A stretch of DNA of 64,000 nt from Ruania zhangjianzhongii (lineage in GTDB: Bacteria; Actinomycetota; Actinomycetes; Actinomycetales; Beutenbergiaceae), in contig NZ_CP042828.1 of NCBI RefSeq assembly GCF_008000995.1, positions 4,020,882-4,084,881 on the forward strand, read 5' to 3'. Shown here one piece after another: positions 7,888-15,195 of the stretch (position 1 is the first letter of the stretch; every line of letters begins with the position of its first letter). The notes beneath the pieces are model-generated. The model ran no database searches. It was given only the letters and a program-made list of their open reading frames with translations, and had not been told where the DNA came from. The position numbers and the translations under genes were made by a program.

Positions 7888-10800
7888 TCAGGCGTGCTGT
7901 CGGCGTGCCCGGGTTGCGATACCGGTACCGACCAGGAGTAGGAGTGCGGCCAGGGCGGCCAGCACACCGACGTCGGCTCCGGTGGTGGGCAGGTCGCCAC
8001 CGGTGGACCCCTCGGTAGGTGCCTCACTCGAACCAGTTGGCTGCTCGCCTGGGCCGGTGGAGTCCTCGCCTGGGTCGGTGGGGTCCTGGCCCGGGTCGGT
8101 CGGGTCCGCACCCGGGTCGGTGGGCGCCTCCTGGCCGGCGGTGCTGAACTCGAAGGTCCACTCCGTGGTTGCACCCTCCGGTAGCACGTAACCCTCAGCT
8201 GCCCGGGCAATGATCGTCACCGAACCCTGCGCCGCATAGGTCCCTGGTTCCAACACCTCATCCGGGGTAGGCACCAACGCCGTAGCCAGGGACCGCCCGA
8301 GCACCGACCGCGACCCCGCCACACCAGGACTCCCCCCGGCGCTCTCACCGAGCAGGACATACTCCACACCCTCGACCTCAGGGATCGTGAACGCATCATC
8401 CTCGGTACCGGGTTCGTCGGTGAAGACCACCTCTTCCGGGGTCACCTCCACCAGTTCCCCCGGCCCACCGGTGGCATCGAAGGTGTGCGACCACTCCACC
8501 GTCGCACCCTCCGCGAGCTCATAACCCTCCACGGCCTGCGCGGTCACCGTCACCGTGCCTTCACCGGGGTGGGTCCCAGCCTCGATCACGTCACCACCGG
8601 CCAGGTACTGCACACCCTCGACCTCAGGAACCACGAACGAATCGGAGTCCGTACCGGGCTCGTCGGTGAACGTCACCTCCTCCGGAGTGACCTGCACCGG
8701 TTCCTCGGGTTCGGGCTGCCCAGCTTCGATGCCGGTCAGGTACTCAAACCCCGACGTCGCGAAGGACTCCCCATCGCCAGCCATGTCGTACTCCAACGCG
8801 TAATACGCGATCGGAGCCTCCTGCGCGGCAGCGAGGATCTCCTGCAACGCCATCTCGCCCTCACCCAGATTCGTGAACGTCGGACCATCCGCACCACCCA
8901 GGTCGGTGGCGTCCTTGATGTGCAGCAACTCGACCCGATCCCCATAGGTACCGATCAGCTCGACCACATCCACACCCGCATGCGCAGCCCAGGCCACATC
9001 CAGCTCGAACGTCACATACTCCGGGTTCGTCTCAGCCACCAGGATCTCCCACGCCGACAACTGCTCACCCTCATGCTCATACATGGTCGTGAACTCACCA
9101 TCATGGTTATGACCGAAGAACTTCCCCACCCCGGCCTCCACCGAAAGCTGACCCAGCCGGTTCATCGTCTCCGCAGTCGCCAACGTGTCCTCATACGAGC
9201 CGATACCCGGAGCAGCGAAACCACCCGAACCCACATACTCCTGACCCAACGTGTCCACGAACTCCAACGTCTCACCGAAAGAGTCCTCATCGACGTTGTA
9301 ATGCGAGGACGGAACACTCAACCCATACCCCGCAGCCAGCTCACGAAACTCCTGCGCCGTGTAGCCCTCGAAATTGCCACCAAAAGGCTCAATATTGACA
9401 AACCCGATCTCACCCAGGCGCTCCAACACCGCCTCCAGACCAACCTCATCCACCCACGGAATCAGAGAGAACATCTGCAACGAGACATCCTCCACCGGAA
9501 CAGCCAACCGCTCCGGATCAATGTTCGTGAACACGAACGACCACTCCGCCGTCGCACCCTCAGCGAGCTCATAACCCTCACCTGCTTGGGCAGTGATGGT
9601 GACCGTGCCCTCGCCCGGGTGGGTACCAGCCCCGATCACGTCCTCACCGGCCAGGTACTGCACACCCTCGACCTCAGGAACCATGAACGAATCATCCTCG
9701 GTGCCGGGTTCGTCGGTGAACGTCACCTCCTCCGGAGTGACCTCGACCGGCTCCGCCGGTTCCTCGTCCAGTGCCTTGATCTGCACGTCGCGGTAGTAGA
9801 GGGTTTCCCCGCCACCGTGGTTCTGCAGGCCGATGAATCCCTGGCTCAGGTCCCGCGCGGGGTCGGTGCTGGTGAAGTCATTGATCAGCACCCCATTGAG
9901 GTAGATCAGGACGTTGTCTCCCTCGACGCGGATGTCGTAGGAGTTCCATTCACCCACCGGGTGGAGCGCGGCATCCCGGGCCTCTTCGTCGGCGCCCTGG
10001 AAGGTGTAGATGGCACCGGTCGTCCGGTCCGGTTCGTCCGAAGCGTCGATCTGCACCTCGTATCCCTGGTCGACGGCAACCCACGGATCGTCACCGGGAT
10101 CGGGGAAGCCGATGAACACCCCACCGTTGTCGTCCTTCACCATCTTCCAATCCAGGGTGAGGCTGTAGTCGCCCACGTGTTCGTCGGCGTGCCACAACAG
10201 ACCCATGCCGCCGCTGGTCCGCAACGTGCAGTTCTCGTCGCGTCCGAACGAGCCGTCACCGGCCAGGCTCCAGTCCTCGAAGCTGGCGAGAGTTCCGTCG
10301 AACAACGAGGAATAGCCGGCTTCTGGCTCGACCGGTGTGCAGATGTCCGGTTGGTTGATGGAGAGGACGTCGAGGTTGACGTTGCCATCATCTCCTTCGT
10401 CGTACCGCAGCGACACGTCGTTGGTTCCGGCGTCGAGCTCCAGATCACGGCTGACGGTGTCCCAGCTCTGCCAGGATCCTGTGCTCGGCAGCTCCCATGG
10501 ACCGACTCGTTCGCCATTGACGTACAAGGACACGGTCTTGGGCCCGTCGAACGGATTCGGACCGTTGGCGTACCGCAGGAACGTGGGATAGGTGCCCGCT
10601 TCTTCCACCGTGACATCGAAGCTGACCCCGGCACCGACCTCTTGGATGGCATCGGCGAAGCCGGCACCCGAGTAGCCGCTGTGCTCGGTGTCGATGTCGG
10701 CGCCACCGCTCAGCGTCGCCTGCTCGGCCTCGTAGAAGCCACGGTCGGCCGGGCCGACATATCCGGGCAGCTGGTTCAGCGTGTACCACGCCTCGGTGCT

Positions 10801-12801
10801 CCAGAGCTGCTCGCCTCCCTCGGACTCGAACGGCTGTGGATCGTGCGGGGAGCGAATGTGCACGACTCGGTCGGGCCGGAGGCCGTCGATCTTCAGCGTC
10901 ACGGTGGTGCGATCCGCTGAGGCCTCAGCACTCACCACGGGGAGTACCTCTTCGCCGACCTTCGGGCCGCCGTAGGAGGAGGTGGGCACATAACGCCACT
11001 GCGAGACGTCGTAGGCGTCCGCGAGGTTGTCGACAGTCGCTTCGGACAGCGGCTCGGTGTAGGTGATCTCGAAGCCGTCCTCGACGAGGTTGACCGAATG
11101 CATGTCGAAGGTGTCCTCGTTCACCGGAACGAGCTTCTGCAGCCCGTAGTCCAGCTTGCCCGGCTCGCTCCAGTTGCCGGCTTCGCCGATTCCGCCGACG
11201 TAGACAGAGCCGTCCGGACCGACGATCGTCCGGTTGACACCGGCCTCGAGGCCCGCGCTGTGCCGGAAGACCGCACCTTGGTATTCACCCTCGACCTCTT
11301 CGAGCGCGATGCGCTGCAGCCCGCCGTAGGTGACGTCTCCGAAGAGCATCTGGCCGGCGAAGGGTCCCGTCTCCATCGTGATGGGAGCACTCGGCGAGTT
11401 TCCGATGGCGTTCTGCGGGATCCAGACGGCCGGCGGGGTCACCGGCTGATCGTCGAACGGACCGGCCGGCTGGTTGTAGTGGTTGAAGAAGCGGTCCTGC
11501 TCGATGTGCACGAGCTTCGAGCTCGGCAGCCAGTCGCCCTGATTGTCCATCACGAACAGGTCCTCGTTCGGACCCCAGGCAATGCCGTTCGGGGTACGCA
11601 GTCCGCCCGCGATGTAGCTCACTTCGCCCGTCTCGCGATCGACCTTGATGGTCGTCCCCCGGTTCTCGGCAGGCTGCGGTTCGGTCGAGGCACCACCCTG
11701 ATCGATGGCCACCGACAGGCTCAGGTAGAAGTAGTCCTCGTCGTGGATCAGGCCGAACGCGAACTCGTGGAAGTTCTCTCCGAACGGCCAGGTGGCGATC
11801 TGCTCGCGTTGGTCGTACTGACCGTCACCATCAGGGTCTGTCAGCTCGGTCAGACCGTCCCGTTCGGAGACGAAGATGGAGTCGTCGATGATGTCGACGC
11901 CCATCGGGTTGAACAGTTCGGAGGCGACCAGTGTGGCGGTGACGTCCTCCGGGCCGGTGGCGTCCTGGACACCTTCGAGGAGGTACACCTCGCCGGAATG
12001 TGGATCGTCGGTCCAGCCCCCGGGGCTCACATTGCCCGAGGTGACGACGACCATGTCGCCCTCCGCGGTGAAGTCCAGTGCCGAGACCATCGGCTCGAAG
12101 CCCTCGGGACGGAGGTCGACCAGCTCGTAGTTGGGGTTTACGTCGAAGAGCGGGAGGCCGTCTCCGGCGGTGTCACTGTCACCCACGCAGTTCTTGATCC
12201 CCGGTGCGGTCACCCGCACCACTCCCGCCTCGGTGCTCAGCACGTCGTTGGGTACGGTGACGAACTCGCTGGTTCCCGGGACCTTCCACTCCAGGGTCAA
12301 CCGCTGATCGTTCGTACCGTCGAAGTGCTCGATGCGCAGTGCGTGGAAACCGGCCTCCAGGGTCACCGTGCCGGTCACGGAGGTGGAGTCCTGGGGACCA
12401 TCGTTCTCCAGGATCAGCTCGTCGTCGAGGTAGAACAGCGCACCGTCGTCATTGGTCATCCGGAACTCGTAGTCGCCTGCTTCGGCAACGTCCAAGTTGG
12501 CGAGGGCATGGGTGACGAAGTGGTCACCAAGGCCGAACTGCTCCTGGGAGTCCCAGTCGATGGTCTCCATCACCTTGTCGACGTTGGGTGTGGTCCCCGG
12601 CACCAGCTCGCAGACCGCCTCAGGAGCGCGGCCCAGCTGGAACGTTCGCAGGGTGACACCGGCCTCCTGCTCCGGGAGGGCATTCGGAGGCACCGGAGCA
12701 GCGCTCACCCCGGCAATAGTCAGCGGCATCAGCACTGCGGCGGACAACGCAGCAACGGCCCCTCGGGCCAGCCAGCGGCCGCCTCTGGAAGGTCTGGACA
12801 C
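7888..12801 (-). CDS. Giant wall-anchored multidomain sugar-processing protein (PA14, propeller, CBM, DUF1080, TIM barrel, LPxTG)
   Basis: A 1637-residue surface protein. The start is a GTG with an AAGGAGGA ribosome site; a signal peptide covers about residues 1-35. Domains in order: PA14-like (about 48-175); a sugar-dehydrogenase-like beta-propeller (about 215-560, with GLRTPNGIAWGP and MDNQGDW); an Ig-like linker (560-685); a CBM6/35 carbohydrate-binding module (about 686-815, starting FYEAEQATLSGG); a DUF1080/3-keto-disaccharide hydrolase domain (about 830-1010, LFDGTLASFEDW, NGGVFIGF, EWNSYDIRVEG); a repeat module; a sugar isomerase/epimerase TIM barrel (about 1100-1358, with FVNIEPFGG, FELDVAWAAHAG, LLHIKDA, ALEYD); two further repeat modules; a Pro/Thr/Asp-rich spacer; and LPTTG (1604-1608), a hydrophobic segment and a basic end, a sortase signal. 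DUF1080 proteins cleave 3-keto-glycosides; the combination suggests extracellular glycoside breakdown, but catalysis by each domain is inferred. Confidence 0.85.
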   Translation of the reverse strand: MSRPSRGGRWLARGAVAALSAAVLMPLTIAGVSAAPVPPNALPEQEAGVTLRTFQLGRAPEAVCELVPGTTPNVDKVMETIDWDSQEQFGLGDHFVTHALANLDVAEAGDYEFRMTNDDGALFYLDDELILENDGPQDSTSVTGTVTLEAGFHALRIEHFDGTNDQRLTLEWKVPGTSEFVTVPNDVLSTEAGVVRVTAPGIKNCVGDSDTAGDGLPLFDVNPNYELVDLRPEGFEPMVSALDFTAEGDMVVVTSGNVSPGGWTDDPHSGEVYLLEGVQDATGPEDVTATLVASELFNPMGVDIIDDSIFVSERDGLTELTDPDGDGQYDQREQIATWPFGENFHEFAFGLIHDEDYFYLSLSVAIDQGGASTEPQPAENRGTTIKVDRETGEVSYIAGGLRTPNGIAWGPNEDLFVMDNQGDWLPSSKLVHIEQDRFFNHYNQPAGPFDDQPVTPPAVWIPQNAIGNSPSAPITMETGPFAGQMLFGDVTYGGLQRIALEEVEGEYQGAVFRHSAGLEAGVNRTIVGPDGSVYVGGIGEAGNWSEPGKLDYGLQKLVPVNEDTFDMHSVNLVEDGFEITYTEPLSEATVDNLADAYDVSQWRYVPTSSYGGPKVGEEVLPVVSAEASADRTTVTLKIDGLRPDRVVHIRSPHDPQPFESEGGEQLWSTEAWYTLNQLPGYVGPADRGFYEAEQATLSGGADIDTEHSGYSGAGFADAIQEVGAGVSFDVTVEEAGTYPTFLRYANGPNPFDGPKTVSLYVNGERVGPWELPSTGSWQSWDTVSRDLELDAGTNDVSLRYDEGDDGNVNLDVLSINQPDICTPVEPEAGYSSLFDGTLASFEDWSLAGDGSFGRDENCTLRTSGGMGLLWHADEHVGDYSLTLDWKMVKDDNGGVFIGFPDPGDDPWVAVDQGYEVQIDASDEPDRTTGAIYTFQGADEEARDAALHPVGEWNSYDIRVEGDNVLIYLNGVLINDFTSTDPARDLSQGFIGLQNHGGGETLYYRDVQIKALDEEPAEPVEVTPEEVTFTDEPGTEDDSFMVPEVEGVQYLAGEDVIGAGTHPGEGTVTITAQAGEGYELAEGATAEWSFVFTNIDPERLAVPVEDVSLQMFSLIPWVDEVGLEAVLERLGEIGFVNIEPFGGNFEGYTAQEFRELAAGYGLSVPSSHYNVDEDSFGETLEFVDTLGQEYVGSGGFAAPGIGSYEDTLATAETMNRLGQLSVEAGVGKFFGHNHDGEFTTMYEHEGEQLSAWEILVAETNPEYVTFELDVAWAAHAGVDVVELIGTYGDRVELLHIKDATDLGGADGPTFTNLGEGEMALQEILAAAQEAPIAYYALEYDMAGDGESFATSGFEYLTGIEAGQPEPEEPVQVTPEEVTFTDEPGTDSDSFVVPEVEGVQYLAGGDVIEAGTHPGEGTVTVTAQAVEGYELAEGATVEWSHTFDATGGPGELVEVTPEEVVFTDEPGTEDDAFTIPEVEGVEYVLLGESAGGSPGVAGSRSVLGRSLATALVPTPDEVLEPGTYAAQGSVTIIARAAEGYVLPEGATTEWTFEFSTAGQEAPTDPGADPTDPGQDPTDPGEDSTGPGEQPTGSSEAPTEGSTGGDLPTTGADVGVLAALAALLLLVGTGIATRARRQHA
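8472..8693 (-). repeat. Long direct repeat encoding a 65-70-residue surface module (one of three copies)
   Basis: Three modules of the pattern EVTPEEVxFTDEPGT..., VPEVEGVxYL..., GTVTxTAQA.EGYELAEGA, EWS are encoded at about 9540-9750, 8472-8693 and 8150-8455. The first two copies are nearly identical in DNA over more than 150 bases. The third copy, nearest the wall anchor, carries an extra stretch of about 24 residues after EGVEYVLLGE. Recent duplication within the gene is the simplest explanation. Confidence 0.8.
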
Positions 12802-12960
12802 AGTCTCCTCCTTGAGTTCTCCCGGCAGACCGGGCGCGATCGGCGTGCACCGACTACCGATGTCGTGCTGCCCTCGTCGATCAGCCCGTGGGTGAGGGCG
12901 CGCGACAAAAGCCTTGGTTCGAGGTGTCGCTGGCAAGGTGCTGCCTTACACCGCACAGGG

Positions 12961-12988
12961 ACCCTAGCAGAACTTTCGCTCTCGACAA
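12961..12988 (-). promoter_or_regulatory. Candidate promoter of the giant surface-protein gene
   Basis: On the minus strand a -35-like TTGTCG (12983-12988) and a -10-like TAGGGT (12961-12966) are 16 bases apart. Transcription would begin near 12954, giving a leader of about 150 bases before the GTG. The match to sigma-70 consensus is moderate. Confidence 0.4.
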
Positions 12989-12997
12989 CACAAAAGT

Positions 12998-13013
12998 AGT
13001 GCATCAATGCACT
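12998..13013. promoter_or_regulatory. Candidate operator: AGTGCAT-CA-ATGCACT dyad
   Basis: Two perfect 7-base arms flank a 2-base spacer. The dyad sits ten bases upstream of the candidate -35 box of the surface-protein gene, where an activator would bind. The bound factor is unknown; no regulator gene is adjacent. Confidence 0.45.
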
Positions 13014-13087
13014 GGGTTACGTCAGCGAATCCGCAATTCGCAGCGACGGCGGTGCGTGCCGCGCGGCGCCAGGAGTGGTAGCGACGC

Positions 13088-13205
13088 GAGGCATCGAGGC
13101 ATCGAGGCATCGAGGCATCGAGGCATCGAGGCATCGAGGCATCGAGGCATCGAGGCATCGAGGCATCGAGGCATCGAGGCATCGAGGCATCGAGGCATCG
13201 AGGCA
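13088..13205. repeat. Tandem 8-bp repeat GAGGCATC, about 14.75 perfect copies
   Basis: Fourteen uninterrupted copies of GAGGCATC plus a partial one (GAGGCA) run without a single mismatch. They lie about 290 bases upstream of the surface-protein start and about 150 bases after the stop of the small membrane protein gene. Perfect arrays of this kind change length by slipped-strand mispairing. Confidence 0.95.
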
Positions 13206-13355
13206 AGCGTGCACCGAATGAGGACGCACGGAATCGCGGTCGGCCGAACATACAACTGGACACAGCCGCCCCGCGACGGGGCAACCGGGGCTCAGGAGCC
13301 GCCGGAGAACCGCGCCAATACTGCCGGTTCGCGCGGCAGCCGGAGTCGGCTCAGC

Positions 13356-13697
13356 TCACCAGAGAACGGCGATGGCGACGTTGACCACGGTCAGGCCGGC
13401 GATGCCGCCGAGGAACCCCTTGGACACCTTCTCGCGGCGACCGCCCACGATCACCAGCGCGGTCACCACCAGGGCGATCACCAGTTTGATGCCCATCTTG
13501 ATGTTGTCCGGTTCCGGTCCAGCCACCCCGGAGGACCCCAGGCCCATCATGATGATGCCCGCGATCAGCGCGGTGAGGATGCCGTGCAGCATGCCCTTGT
13601 TCATCTTGCTCTCACGCAGGCCGTACACCGCGCCGCCGAGAACGAGGGCCCAGCCGATCAGATGCAGGATGAGGACGATCCCGTAGACGATTTCCAT
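13356..13697 (-). CDS. Small integral membrane protein, four predicted helices
   Basis: A 113-residue, very hydrophobic protein with about four membrane helices (residues about 4-26, 38-56, 68-85 and 95-112) separated by short basic or acidic loops such as RESKMNKG and GGRREKVSKG. I recognise it only as the type of small conserved membrane protein common in Micrococcales; no function can be assigned. It is transcribed in the same direction as the NAD(P)-binding gene behind it, with a 19-base gap, so the two may be co-transcribed. Confidence 0.7.
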   Translation of the reverse strand: MEIVYGIVLILHLIGWALVLGGAVYGLRESKMNKGMLHGILTALIAGIIMMGLGSSGVAGPEPDNIKMGIKLVIALVVTALVIVGGRREKVSKGFLGGIAGLTVVNVAIAVLW

Positions 13698-13716
13698 GTT
13701 CCTGACACTACGTCAG

Positions 13717-14388
13717 TTACGGGGCGTCGGGCGACCTCCGAGCGACCACCTCGTCCAGGGCAGCTGTGATGCTGGTCTCACCGTTCACGAACGGGATCGT
13801 GGTGCTGGCAGTATCCGGGCGGGCGAGCGCCTCGGCAGCCACCTGAGCGACGTCGTCGCGGGTGATATCACCGCGATCCTCGGCAAGCGTGATGTGGCCC
13901 GTGCCAGGGTCGTCGGTGAGCTTGCTCGGCTGCAGGATGGTCCAGTGCAGCGAGGTGCCGCGCAGGTGCTCGTCGGCGGCAGCCTTGGCCTCGGCGTAGG
14001 GGAAGAAGGCGGAGTCCTCGGGGACGCCGTGGTCCGTGCGAGCGCCGAGGTAGGACACCATCACGAACCGCATCACCGCAGCGAGCTGCGCGGCGTCCAT
14101 GGAGCGGATGGCGGCGTCGCGGTCCACCGCGTAGGTGCGGTCCGGGTTGCCACCGCCAGCACCGGCGGACCAGACCACGGCGTCGTGCCCGGCGATCACC
14201 TCGGCGATCTGGGTGGCGGAGAGGTTCTCCACGTCGGCGACCACAGGGCGGGCGCCGGTGGCCTCGACGTCGGCGGTGTGGTCCGGGTTGCGGATCACCG
14301 CGGTGACCTCGTCGCCGCGGCCGGAGAGCAGGGATGCGAGCCGGAGGGCGATCTTGCCGTGGCCTCCGATGATGGCGATGCGTGTCAT
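13717..14388 (-). CDS. NAD(P)-binding Rossmann protein (atypical SDR, NAD(P)H-binding family)
   Basis: A 223-residue protein that begins MTRIAIIGGHGKIALRLASLL, a Rossmann nucleotide-binding turn of the GGxGxxG type seen in atypical short-chain dehydrogenases (YwnB/YhfK-like). Other family signs are VIRNPDH, a motif that contacts the cofactor, AVVWSAGAGGG, and VMVSYLGA. The classical YxxxK catalytic pair is not evident, as is usual for this subgroup, so it may be a redox sensor or quinone-type reductase. A perfect 6-2-6 dyad (14468-14481) lies about 80 bases upstream of its start. Confidence 0.75.
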   Translation of the reverse strand: MTRIAIIGGHGKIALRLASLLSGRGDEVTAVIRNPDHTADVEATGARPVVADVENLSATQIAEVIAGHDAVVWSAGAGGGNPDRTYAVDRDAAIRSMDAAQLAAVMRFVMVSYLGARTDHGVPEDSAFFPYAEAKAAADEHLRGTSLHWTILQPSKLTDDPGTGHITLAEDRGDITRDDVAQVAAEALARPDTASTTIPFVNGETSITAALDEVVARRSPDAP

Positions 14389-14449
14389 GTCCCCACGCTA
14401 ACCCGTTGGGGGTGGCGCGGCCAGGAGGCGTTGGCCACCCGTCTGAGCA

Positions 14450-14510
14450 CCATCTGAACACTGGAGTACCGAACTTTCGGTCCTCACATGTTCATCCGGT
14501 ACTCAGATGG
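14450..14510. promoter_or_regulatory. Nested inverted repeats upstream of the NAD(P)-binding gene
   Basis: The 61-base region can fold two ways. Long-range arms pair CCATCTGA with TCAGATGG (14450-14457, 14503-14510) and GAGTACCG with CGGTACTC (14464-14471, 14497-14504). Alternatively ACCGAA-CT-TTCGGT (14468-14481) forms a compact perfect dyad. It lies after the response-regulator stop and before the NAD(P)-binding gene, so it could be a terminator or an operator. Confidence 0.45.
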
Positions 14511-14544
14511 GCGTCTGGCCGCAGTGGCCGCCGCCCGCGCCACC

Positions 14545-15195
14545 TCAGAGGAGTCGGCGCACCGCCGCCCATCGGGTGAGCTCGTGCCGGGAGGACAGCT
14601 GCAGCTTGCGCAGCACGGCCGAGACATGCGTCTCCACGGTCTTGATGGAGATGAACAGCTCACTGGCCACCTCCCGGTAGGTGTACCCGCGGGCGATCAG
14701 CCGCATCACCTCCTGCTCCCGGGCGGAGAGTCGGTCCAGCTCGTCGTCAGCAGTGGCCACATCCGCCGGCGCAGTGCCGAATGCATCCAGCACGAAGCCG
14801 GCCAGCCGCGGCGAGAACACCGCGTCCCCACCGGCCACCCGGCGAATCGCATCGGACAGGTCCGGCCCGATGATCGCCTTGGTGACGTAGCCGCGGGCGC
14901 CGGCGCGGATCACCGAGACCACATCCTCAGCGGCATCGGAGACGGACAGGGCGAGGAACCGCACGTCCCCGAGGAGGTCGGCGCAGGCGCGGAGCACTTC
15001 GGCGCCGCCGCCACCCTGCCCACCCGGCAGGTGGACGTCCAGCAGCACCACATCGGGGCGCTGCTGGTGGGTGATCGAGATCGCCGAGGGCACATCGGCA
15101 GCCTCGCCTACCACTTCCAGGTCCGCCTCGAGCTCGCTGCGCACCCCGGTGCGGATCATCCGGTGATCGTCCACCAGTACGACTCGTAGTGTCAT
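14545..15195 (-). CDS. NarL/LuxR-family response regulator
   Basis: A 216-residue two-component response regulator. The receiver domain (about 1-120) has the acidic pocket VLVDDH, the phospho-acceptor Asp53 in VVLLDVHLPGG, and the conserved KA pair in GYVTKAIIG. The C-terminal LuxR helix-turn-helix (about 150-210) has LSAREQEVMRLIARG and ISIKTVETHVSAVLRKL. Its start overlaps the stop of the sensor kinase by four bases (ATGA), so kinase and regulator are translated together. Expected targets are the divergent PspC-domain genes, by analogy with similar loci. Confidence 0.93.
   Translation of the reverse strand: MTLRVVLVDDHRMIRTGVRSELEADLEVVGEAADVPSAISITHQQRPDVVLLDVHLPGGQGGGGAEVLRACADLLGDVRFLALSVSDAAEDVVSVIRAGARGYVTKAIIGPDLSDAIRRVAGGDAVFSPRLAGFVLDAFGTAPADVATADDELDRLSAREQEVMRLIARGYTYREVASELFISIKTVETHVSAVLRKLQLSSRHELTRWAAVRRLL

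Larger units (their letters stand above)
12802..13355. other. 554-base non-coding region upstream of the surface-protein gene
   Basis: No convincing gene is seen here. The open frames across it come from a short tandem repeat and encode only repetitive MPRCLDAS-type peptides. It holds a candidate promoter (12961-12988), a 16-base dyad (12998-13013) and the 8-bp tandem array (13088-13205), all in front of the giant surface-protein gene. Confidence 0.7.

Noticed and set aside
7978-7992. LPTTG tail as an exosortase substrate signal
   Set aside because: The motif, helix and basic end are those of classical sortase substrates, unlike the PEVP-type tail at 58891.
7888-12936. Upstream start of the giant surface protein at 12936
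   Set aside because: It would add 45 residues before the signal peptide; the GTG at 12801 has an AAGGAGGA ribosome site and starts the signal sequence.
12998-13013. Treating the surface-gene dyad as another SorC operator
   Set aside because: Its arms are GTGCA-N4-TGCAC, the reverse order of TGCAC-N4-GTGCA, so it is a different site despite shared letters.
13088-13205. CRISPR array
   Set aside because: The repeats are contiguous 8-base units without spacers.
13088-13229. Open frames across the 8-bp tandem array (MPRCLDAS-type peptides)
   Set aside because: They are only the array read in different frames; no ribosome site or homology supports a protein.
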